From Deuterostichococcus epilithicus (Eukaryota > Chlorophyta > Trebouxiophyceae > Prasiolales > Stichococcaceae): 64,000 nt of DNA. This document shows, piece by piece, positions 23,801 through 33,700 of the stretch. A program made the position numbers and the translations under genes. Below the pieces are notes generated by a model that was not told the origin of the DNA, ran no database searches, and saw only the letters and a list, made by a program, of their open reading frames with translations. The stretch covers positions 1,922,001 through 1,986,000 of the forward strand of contig JAVTLE010000016.1 in NCBI GenBank assembly GCA_033439295.1, given 5' to 3'. Each line of letters opens with the position of its first letter. Within the stretch, counting starts at the first letter, position 1.

Positions 23801-26553
23801 GCCGCCTATGAGGAGCAGCATGCGGTGCGCCTCCCATTATAACACCTGAAAACTTGTTCGGTACCAGCAGGCAACTGGGGCCTGTCTTAGCACACGACAG
23901 CACGAGCAGCCAACAGTACGAGCACGAGCATGCGCACTCGTGTCGTGTGCTCGTGCTGTCGAGCTCGAGCTGTACCGCTGACTTGTCTTCGAGAGGTCAT
24001 GTCTGAGGTACATCCAAGGTGTCCTGCTGCTGCTGAGGGTGATGATGCCTTGCATAAATGCGTGTACACTGCCTAAGACATTGCTGCACGACAAAGGAGC
24101 GTGTTGCTGCATGCTCACCCGCAGGCGCTCAAGGAAGCAGCAGAGGCAGACGGCGGCAGCGCGCCCGCTACTGTCAAAGCGCCCCGCAAGCCCCGCATCA
24201 AGAAGGCAGCCACCACCAAGGAGTCCAAGGTGCCTCCCCTTCGAGACTGGTCGTTCCGTCAATCGTACATTCTGCGCGTGTTGTTTCAGACTGGCGTATT
24301 GCAACTTGTCGAGCGAAATGCTGTTTGAAGCTTTCGACTACTGTTGTTGCAGGCTAAGAAGGACGATACAGATGGCGAGAGTGACAGCGAGGGCAATGCA
24401 GACGGCGTCTCGGTGTGCCAGCTTTGCAGCTGTGCACGATCCTTGCCATCTCCTTGACCGACGTCATGCTGACAGGTCAATACGATGCAGCACATTGCAA
24501 AGTTCGAAAGCGTGCTGGCATGCGATGTGCAGGCAGACGCCAAGCCGGAGGCGGGCGCCGAGAGCGACGATGAGGTCGAGCGCATGGTATGCTTCTTGCC
24601 ACGTCTTGGCCGCACCCTGTACAGCATCCTTCCTGCTGCACTCGCCTGCGTGCTGGAGGCAACGTGACGACAGGCTACCCACCCATGCATGGTGCGTGGA
24701 GCTGCGATGAGTCACCGCCTGTGTCTATTTGTGCTTTGCTGCAGAACTGCGACTGGGAGGCGCACCCGGCGGAGTACATCCTGGCGCACAGCCACACCAA
24801 CAAGGTGCGCACACTGACGCAGCGTTGCTGTCTTCAACATGCGCACATGCCTTCACCCTCGCGGCGGAGCTGTAGCCTGGCTCGTCCTGCTACATTCCAC
24901 GTTGCACATCAACCAAGTCTGCTACCCTTGAGGTGGCGGGGGCAGGCATGCCTCATGAGCCCACCACAAGACGTTCGGGACCCGTTTCCGAAGCCAAAAC
25001 CATGCTGAACGATGCACTCCAAAACTGACCTGCGCTGCTTAACACGCAGTACCTGGTCAAGCGCAAGGGCGTCGGCTTCGCAGAATACGGGCTGGTGGAC
25101 TCGCAGGTCGCCAAGCGGCAGCGCCTGGTGCCGTTGGCGCCGGACGTCGCAGATGGTGCTGCAGCGCCCGCAGCGCCGCCCTGCGCCGTCAGCCTTGTGC
25201 AAGTCGACGAGTACGAGGTGCGATATAAAGAAGGGTTTTCAGATATGCATGTAGCCGTTCGCAAGGCTCCAGGTGTTCGCGAGGCTCCAGCGCAGCAGCG
25301 CCTTGCAGCGCTGCTGACAGTGGAGTTCGGTGGTGCGCTAGCAGCTGCCCAGTGAGCGACGCGATCAGCAAGTGCGTGTAGCATACTCTTTGCATCGGCT
25401 GCTCGGAACCATCTCACGCACGGCTTCACACAGGCGTTCCTGCACTCCTTCAAGCGCGCCCGCGTGGAGCGCGAGGACAAGCATGGCGGCCTAGACCTTG
25501 GTGCGCTGTCTCTCAAGCTCCCATCCGACTGCAGTCTTCTTACTGCCAGCAGCTGTGACTCAGTGAGAGAGATCTGCGACTGGATTGATGGCGCACTCGA
25601 CGTGTAACAGATTTGGCTGTCTGGCCTGCAGACGAGCTGCCAGATGAGTCGCCGCTGGAAATGTGCTACTACCTGGTGAGCGAAATTTTCGTGTCCTTTC
25701 CCCTGCACTCGACGGCATTCACATTCACAACACGCACCGCGCATTCTTTCTTGAGCGCTGGTAGGTTGACAATCAAGCGTCGATGCTTACCATGTGTATC
25801 GGCTGCACGCTCATCAGGGCAAGCTGCAGGAGGAGGGTCAGCTGCTGTCCAAGATCGTGAAGAAGCGCGGCAACGAGGACGTCATGATCAAGGTCCCAGC
25901 CATGGGGTGCGCCTTCGACCACAGGGCCGGATCACATCAGCTGACGTGATCGCCGCGCTCGGCATGATGCTGCTTTCAAGGACGTTCAGCCTGCCTGCCA
26001 GGTGCAAGCCAGCAGCACAGCGAACGTACAGGGGATGTCCAGCTGCAAGGCACATGCAGTGGCAATTGGGCATTCGCTCGTGCAGTGCAGTGACCATTTG
26101 CTACTGCGCCGCAGGCTCTCGATGGTGGTGCAGCGCCTGCTAAGCATGGAGCGCGCGGGGCGCGCGGCCGCTGAGGCGCGCTCCAATAAGCTGGCCTCGC
26201 AGGTGCGCGTGCACAACTACTGCGTGCTGTGGCTCTGCAGCAGGAGATCTGCTTTTGTGCTGCCTGCAATGTCGCTGCAAGCTTGACTTCATTGCTGCAG
26301 TCGCGCATCTGCAGGTGGTGCGCGCCTGGGCCTTTATTGCTCCCTTTGATGAGAGCAGGCAGATCATTGACAGCTTTTGCGCTGTGTATCTCGGCAGGTG
26401 GCGCGCCTGCAGGCGGCGCTGCCGGCCGGTGTCAATGTCGCCGAGGATGACCCCGAGATCGAGGCGGCTGGCGACCAGCCCGCAGCCTCCGGCGTGAAGG
26501 CGACCAAGGAGGACGTGGCGGAGGAGCTGGCGCAGAAGGCGCCTGAACTGTGA
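20874..26553 (+). CDS. Two-HMG-box nuclear protein with coiled-coil/charged tail
   Basis: Probable chromatin or DNA-bending protein. First exon 20874-20954 (EIQHDEEFMDLEAAIEQLAA); 21081-21236 Ala/Gln/Glu-rich; several Ala/Lys-rich exons to 22260. HMG box 1 spans 22507-22699, 22940-23031 and 23268 on (PRAKTAYQFFSAEQRGNFKD, LGELSKKLGEMWKGM). HMG box 2 spans 23413 and 23672-23823 (PTVKSAYMLFCDAKRDELK, SFGEVAKALGVAWKGASADE). Downstream exons carry an acidic stretch (DTDGESDSEGNADG), then WEAHPAEYILAHSHTNK and YLVKRKGVGFAEYGLVDSQ (24744-25216), which loosely recalls a chromodomain. Next come KIVKKRGNEDVMIKVPAMG (25818-25907) and helical segments at 26115-26201 and 26398-26553. I do not recognise the C-terminal half. 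The donor at 21236 reads CAG|GCAAGC (GC type). The number of small exons makes the model approximate; two adjacent genes cannot be fully excluded. Confidence 0.75.
23895..23961. repeat. Inverted repeat (14-bp arms) in HMG-gene intron
   Basis: CGACAGCACGAGCA at 23895-23908 is exactly complementary to TGCTCGTGCTGTCG at 23948-23961. Extra GAGCACGAGC copies lie between, so several stems can form. Confidence 0.8.
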
Positions 26554-27440
26554 TAGATGTCCTTGCAGGCAGAAATTGCTGTCGAGACCGAGCAATGATC
26601 GAGCTGATGTGCGCTTGTGTCATCAGCCAGCAGTGGTGCGGTCAACTATAGGGGCGGCGTGTACCTCCGCCAGGCCCACGCCAGGACGAGATACCTCAAA
26701 TGGTGTGAAAGCTTTCTACAGCCCTAGGCAGCCCGGCATTGCTCAGCAAACCGCAACTGCTTGTGATCCGACCCGAGCTCGGGTGTGGCGCGGCTGGTAT
26801 TACAGCTTTTCTTGCGCCCCGTCGATCGTTGGATCGCGCCGAGGTACTAGATTTTGTTCTGATAATCTTTATGGTTATTCCAAGGCCTGATGCCGGATCA
26901 ACACGCCTCGTCACAAGGTGCACCTTGCATGAGTAGGATGCAGGGATCAGCAAACCGCATTGCATCTGCATCAGTCGAGCCCTGCCTTACGCGCTCGAGT
27001 TCTCATCAAAATCCTTAGGACTGTGATCGTCATCATGCACAGTGCTGCAGTTCGCAGAACGACACAAAGTAAGATGGAGCTCCAGTGAAGTCACGTGCCT
27101 AGTCAGACATGTTTGACCGACCCGAGAGATGACAAAACGGCGCTGCACACATGTTACTTTATAATAAAGTTCAGCCTTGCTGTGTCCGCATTTCATATTC
27201 GTCTGTTCGTCAAATCCGCCGATCCTGGTATCAAGACAGACGCTTTCATATTTATCGATCGCTCAGCAACACGACTGTTTAGGTGCAGAGGTCTTGTGAC
27301 AAGACAACAGAGCAAAGCACATGCTTGTGAGCTAAGGCAGACTTTTCAAGATTTATTCCAAAGCACCGCAGACTCGAGAGCGTCCGACGAGTCAGCGCTG
27401 GTTCCCGACATACACAACTGTCATCGGCGTTTCCGGGGTC
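26554..27440. other. Intergenic region (HMG gene to AA15 gene)
   Basis: About 0.9 kb, less GC-rich than the genes around it. By position it holds a 3' UTR and the promoter of the monooxygenase gene. No supported ORF was found on either strand. Confidence 0.45.
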
Positions 27441-30032
27441 ATGATGGTTCTCGGCAGGACACTACTGGCGCTGCTGGCGGCAAAATGCTTTGCAGGCGTG
27501 TTCAAAGGCACCGCAGCGCACGGATGGATAAAGGAGCCCGCGGCTCGCAACCTGATGGCTCAGGGCGAGCAGGGATTTTACCAGCAGATGTCTCTCAACC
27601 GGTGAAATTTGTTATGCAGAGTTGGTCAGCGGGCGACTAAGACTCTGCAAATCGATATAACAGAGTCGTTCTGTTACCTTTCTTGCACCGCTCGCTGATT
27701 CCAGTGCTGTTCATATGCCGCACGAGTTGTGTGTATGTGGCATGCTTGATGATAAAGGTCCTAGGGCGCAGCCGACCTAGCTGTGATTGCTTGTATTGCC
27801 GTATGTTGTCCTCACACCAGATTTCCTAATTGCAGGCCAGGTGCCTCAGTCACCGGCGGCGTGTGCGGCGGTGAGTTTCCTGGCGACACCCGCTTCTCGG
27901 TTCGAGGCCAGTTTGCCAAGCGCGCCATCGCCGCCAAGTGGACGGAGGGCTCCGTTGTGGAAATCGCCATTCAGATCTACACCAATCACGTGAGGCTTGA
28001 CATGGTGTCAGAACTCAGTGCGGTCCATTGGTCTCGCTGCAGCCGTGCTCCAGCAGCGCCGCAATCACCTGCCGCCTGCCATATGGAAGAAGGGGCTTGC
28101 AAGCAGCGAGAGCGACAATAACCTGGAGTCTGGTTCTTCAAGCTTGAACGGAATCTCATCACATGGCCATGGATGCTTGCGCTGCGCAGTGGGGCCGCTT
28201 CGAGATGCGGCTGTGCCCGCTGTCGGCCGACAGTGATGCCGCAGAGGCGGCAGAGCTGTCGGAGGGGTGCCTCTCGCAGCATGTCCTGACGCTCGCCGAC
28301 GGCAGCGGTCCCTACTACTACGTGAAGGTGCGGGCCCTCTTCTGGGTTTGCATCGGCCCGGTTACATCATAGAAGCGGTGCCCAAGCGACTGTCGCAACT
28401 GCACTGCTGAGCGGATCGGCTTGGCATTGCATGTGTGGTGCTGGCGACCCGCGCATGCTTCCCACAGCTTGCTTCACAGCACGCATGCATACCATCATGT
28501 CACCTGCCAGTTGCGACTCTCAACTCGGTGTCATCGATGCAGGGCGGCAACGATGCAGAGTTCCTGGTGGACCAGAAGTGGAAGCTGCCGGCTGGTGTCT
28601 CCTGTGAACGCTGCATCCTCCAGGTGCGTCTGAAGTGCTTGCCTGGATTTTCGGGACGCCCTGAGCTAGCTGCTGGGCTACCTCGAGTGCACCATAGGTC
28701 CCTCGCTGTACCCGCACTTGAGCTCACATGGGGTCACCTGTGCGCGAGCGCAGTGGCGCTACGTGACGGGGCACCAGTGCCTGCCGCCCGGCGTGGACGT
28801 CGACTACGTCAAGCAAAACTACATGTGGTGGCCCACCTACTGCGGCCCCGACTACCTCTCTTACTCCCTCTACACCTACCCCGAAAAGTTCTGGTGCGGC
28901 GCAGCCCTACTGAAAACCTGCCGTGCCGTCCATTGCTGCTTGCTCAGCGGGATTCAGTCGTTTGTGTTGGGAAGCCACCTGATGCTCAAATTAACCCAGC
29001 AGCGTTGAGGGCACTGCTGCAGAACTGCTGCAGACGCGCTTCTGGCCTTCACTGATATGGCAGAGGATTGATGCATCCTGGCTGGTGCAGCAGCATGTGC
29101 AGATTGTCTCGAAGCCAGAAACAGAGGGACATTGATGCAGCCGCATCAATCCTCACCGCAGGAACTGTGCCGACGTGGCGATTGCGCCCGCGGCCGCCGC
29201 CTCTGCGCCCGTCAAGACGCCACCCCGCAAGGCTCTAACGCCCGCCCCCTCCACGACTCAAACGACCGTGGTCCCGACCAGCGCCCCTATCACGCCCATC
29301 TGCAGCGACCATACGCCTCCGCTGGGCGCCAGCTGCAAAGTGCAGAAGGTGCCACAGGAGGCGCATTCAACACTGCTGTCCTGCTTGTGTGCAGCGCATG
29401 CCTTACAATGGACTACATGCAATGAACACCATGCAGTCGCGACTGTGGAGCCTCTGCAGATATCCTGTCATTTGCGCTGGCACCGCCAAGTCCACATAGC
29501 CCTTTGAGAGACGGTGTGCTCTACTGCCCTCCCAGATGTGGGGCAAGTGCAACACGAGCTTGATGTCCGCCGGCAGCTACTGCCGACGCACCTGCGGCGC
29601 CTGCGGCAGTGCCGCGCCGAGCACGATCACCCGCGCGCCCATTACCGAGGTGCCCACACCGGCGCTGGCGGACAAGGACGCAGCGGTCGCGACACGCTTC
29701 GGCCAGTGCGGCGGCGGCTACGGCGGCAGCCGCTGCGCGGCGTCGCCCAGCGGCGCGCCGCGGTNCGCCGACGCCGCTTGGCCGTGGGTCGCCTGCCCCG
29801 CCGGGACGAGTTGCCAGCGCATCAACAGGTGCGTGACGCTGACTGCTTGTCGAAACCTGCATGCCGCTGCGACCGCCCTGCTGCTGTTGACGTGCCATTG
29901 CACATAAAGACACCCGTTTGTCTGCGTCGTGCTGCCGACGACGAAGGAGCTGCATGAGATGTGAGCGTCCTTGCTGACACGTCAATCCTGCCCTTCCCAC
30001 GCAGCTCGTACTGGCAATGCCGGGATAAATGA
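27441..30032 (+). CDS. Secreted AA15-type lytic polysaccharide monooxygenase with ShKT and CBM1-like modules
   Basis: Copper enzyme predicted to cleave chitin or cellulose oxidatively outside the cell. Eight exons give 393 residues with all phases consistent: 27441-27601, 27836-27989, 28190-28327, 28543-28623, 28754-28893, 29162-29348, 29536-29828 and 30005-30032. A signal peptide (MMVLGRTLLALLAAKCFAG...GTAA) would be cut before His27 (HGWIKEPAARN), giving the N-terminal histidine of the copper brace; the second His is His105 (IYTNHWGRFEMRLCP). GGVCGGEF, LPAGVSCERCILQWRYVTG and FWNCADVAI (axial Phe224) match AA15. A Pro/Thr linker leads to a six-Cys ShKT-like domain (ASCKVQKMWGKCNTSLM, YCRRTCGAC). 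A second linker leads to a CBM1-like end (FGQCGGGYGGSRC ... CPAGTSCQRINRSYWQC) with an insertion and an extra Cys. One ambiguous base lies at 29765. Substrate is not decided by sequence. Confidence 0.9.
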
Positions 30033-30707
30033 TGTTCCGTCAGGGCGGCGGCGCTCGCTGGGACTCGCTGGGATGCGTGGGTGAGACAGCTGTACGAGTC
30101 AGCAATTCGGAACGCAGGTGCAAGGTACAAGGGCCACATCAACATACGGGATCAGACAAAGATGCAGGCCACTCCAGGCGCGGTTTTGGCGCCTGGCGTC
30201 ATGACCAGGGCACTACAAGCGGCGGCAACTCATCAGCAAGGCATGACATGATGCCTGGAACGATAACGTAGGACAGCCATAGTTTTTTCGTCAGCGAGCC
30301 CGCACTGCCATTTGCTCTGGTATAAGCTGCATTTCGACACTTCTCCAAGCGGTAGAACCTCAGCGCTGTATTCGACTCTGAACTGGGTACTAGAAATTTC
30401 CGACGAGCTTGCTGCTGGTATTGTCAAGCATTCGAGCAGCTGCCGATGCATGTTTCTAAAATGCTGCCTACCTACCAAACCACGGGAGCTATGCTGAGCA
30501 GAATAAATCAGATGTTTAGGCTTCAGAATGGCGCCAGATGCATACGCCCCCAAAAATAGACACTTCAATGGAACTCTGAGAAGCACCTAGTTCTCTAACG
30601 TTGCTTCTTCGGGGCCACAGAACTCAAAGCGCCCGCCCGCGGCTGCCTCCTCCGAACCCTGTTGCATGGGTGTGCGCGCACGGGCGTACTGACTGCCGCC
30701 GATTGCG
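30033..30707. other. Convergent intergenic region (AA15 / MFS genes)
   Basis: Holds the 3' UTRs of the monooxygenase gene (+) and the MFS gene (-) by position. No supported gene seen. Confidence 0.45.
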
Positions 30708-33700
30708 TCACGCGTCGTCTGCACTGGACACCGCGGTGTGCAGGCCGTTGGTCTGCTGCGCATTGGCAGCGTAGGCGCGGCCGTAGCCCAGCAGCTGCTC
30801 CAGGGTGGACAGGTGCTTCGGGTTCACCGCCTCGCCGTGGTAGTCCCCGCTCTGACCCTCCAGCACCAGCATCCACCGGCGGTCGCCTGCGGGGCGCCAC
30901 CAGCAGCAGTGGGCGTCGCAAGCTTGGCTCGTGTGCACCAGCTGATGGGAGCTAAGGCAGCACGAAAGACATGCGCTCTGCCACCGTCACTAAGCAGACA
31001 GTATGTATGGCCGTGCGCTGCAGCCGCTGCATGCTGCAGGGCTTGCCCGTGCAAATCCTGCACCCACGGAACTCGTCAAAGGCCCCCACCTCCTTTTGAG
31101 CTTCAGCCGCACCTTCCGACAGGTCCAGCCCCGAGATGTCGGGCACCAGCAGGAAGGTGGTCAGCGCGCCCAGCAGGCCGCAGAAGGCACTGATGTAGAA
31201 CACGGTGCGATCCGGCACCAGCCCGAACACCACGCCCGCCACCAGTGCGCCCACCTGCAAAATTGAGCACCGTCTCCAAAAGTCGCGCGGTGCCTTCGAG
31301 ACGCCGATGGCCTAATGCAAACGCGCACGCAATGCATTGTCTGAAAGCGCTGGACGTGTGCTGTTTGCCGGGCAAAACCAGCGCCAGGATGCACTGCACT
31401 ACTGCAGGCTGACGCCAATTTACCACCGGCAGAAACTCTAGAGCACACATGGTTGACGAGCAAAGCAGTGCAACCGTCGGGTGGCGTACTGCGCACAGCA
31501 AGTGAAGGAATGCTGTCGCTGTGCACGGCGGACGCACCTTGCCAGTTGCAGCTGCTAGGCCGTGAGACATGGCCCTGGTTTCTGTCGGGAAGAGCTCCTG
31601 CATGCAGGCAGTAGGACAGCATTGGAGTTGCATGAGCCATGTCAGGCCAGCTTCGTCAGAGCGGATCTGCTGCACGTACCTCGACTGTTGGGCACAAAAG
31701 CAGCAACGCGGCAGGGTGTTGCGTTGGAAAAAAAGTGGGTGTTTAAGGCGCGGGGGCAGTGTCAGGAGGGGCCTCACCGAGGGCAGCAGCCAGGTGGTGG
31801 CATTCGGGCCCCACTGGCCCCAGAAGCTGCACTAGCAGCACCACATGTCAGCAGGCCCCCGGCACCTGGATTGCCTCGGCGCACACATGTCTCGGCCGCC
31901 AGCACACACATAGGCGCAACCCATGCAGGGTTGCCGATGCAAAACGCAGGGCTGCATGCCATGGCCCACGGCCCAGGCACACCATGCTCTAAATCATGAG
32001 CCGAATTGGAGAGAGCATTCACCTGGACATATAGTACAGGGTGCGGAAGATCCACAGGTGGCGCGGCCGCGTCAGCGGTTCGTACTGCCAGGCGCACAGG
32101 AAGAAGAGCACGAACATCCATGCGAAGCCCGAGATCTGCCGCAGCGAAGCACACCGTGAAGAACATTGCTGACCCCACATTGGGCGTTCCTGCAACCTAC
32201 AGATCCTGCCTGCAGACCCACTTTGCCAGAGGCTTTAAAGAAGTATGGTGAGAAAGTTGGTGACGGCAACTACGTGCTAGTAAGCAAAGTCTTGATTGTG
32301 AAAAAGTTGACAGGTTGTGGGGTTTGACACCTGCATGCGTCGCCGCCCCATCCATGCCTTGTCCACTGTGAAGGCTGCAAAGTAGTAGCCGACCAGCGCT
32401 ATCGTGGAGTTGACGAGCGTCCAACCCAGCACCTGTCAAGGTGCAACAGCACATGAGGCGCCTGGTGGTGCTGCAAAGCGGCATGGAAGACGGCGTGCTA
32501 CTGTGCTAGGGCACTGGGCAGCCCATGTGCACCGGCGGCAGGGAGGGGCCGCAGGCGGCAGCTCTGCACTGAGAGGGCACACAGGCCCAGGCAGCTGGGC
32601 AGGGCAGTCGCGTGTGCATGAGCAGCGAAACTGCTGCCGCACAGTGGATGCGACACCTTGCCGGGGGGCAAGAAGGAACGGGGGCCCAAGACGGAATATG
32701 TAAGGCAGCAACATGAACTCCTGTGGAGCACAAATTAGTTTTCGTGCCTCGAGGACGGTGGCGCCGGGGGACATGATCTCGATGAGGCGGCCCTGGAAGA
32801 GCTTGTTGCCGTAGAAGCTGAAGTCCCAGATGAACCAGGACCCCGCGCAGCCCGCCAGGCGGTGCCAGTAGGTGCGCGCCCAGCAGGTCGCCTTCCACAG
32901 GTCGAACTCCCGGCCCTTGCCCTAGCGTGCGACAGACACAAGCCCCCGTCTTCTGGACGTCCCAAGCCACTTGTGCAGCAGATTGCCGCATGCGGTGTCA
33001 GTAGGTGCGTGCGCAGCAGACCACCTTTTCATTTCGAGGCACCGGCCCGAGCCCGAAATGCAAGGGAAGCGGCAATCAAACTTGGCCATCAATCATGTTT
33101 GAACCGTTTGCGTATGCATGTCCAGCAGATGGAATGCGAGCTTCGCTCCTTCCTCATCCCTGGGGCATTATACTTCCAACTGAACCATTCCGATCGGCGA
33201 TGCATAGGTATTGGGAGAGGGGGGATGTGCAAGCTTTGGGGACGGGGCTGCGCCGGGGGCAGAAATGCGCACCCCCTGCTGCAGCGCCCGCTGCTTGTCG
33301 CGCCACACGGTCGACTCCTCCAGCTTGAAGAGCCGCCAGCACAGCATGCCCACCACCGGCACCAGGCCAATGAAGAAGGATAGCCGCCACACCTGCCACC
33401 GCGGCACAATCACGGTGCTCCTGGACTGGCTGACATACTCAGTGCTTCATGATCATCTGTGTGATTGCCATGGCGGGGCGTCCAGGGTGGGAGACTGCAA
33501 AGGAACCTTGCAAAACGGTGTGGAAGCAGCACGAAGATGGACGCACGGTGTACTGTGTGTTACTCCACACAGCATGCTTGGCTGCAGGCAGACTGATTTG
33601 AGCATAGAGGGCGGCAAACAGCGGATTGCTGGGTTACCGTCTCGAGTGACTCTGTCCTGTAGGAATCCACCCCCGTTTGCCCCAGGCACAGCAGCAGCAG

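Noticed and set aside
24953-25744. Minus-strand frame of 263 codons
   Set aside because: Overlaps several well-phased plus-strand exons of the HMG gene; composition is low-complexity Arg/Ser/Ala.
27095-27640. Single long plus-strand frame across the AA15 start
   Set aside because: It is out of frame with the signal peptide and HGWIKEPAARN exon, which the downstream phases require.
29521-30000. Minus-strand frame of about 160 codons
   Set aside because: Antisense to the ShKT/CBM1-like exons; Arg/Ala-rich with no recognisable domain.
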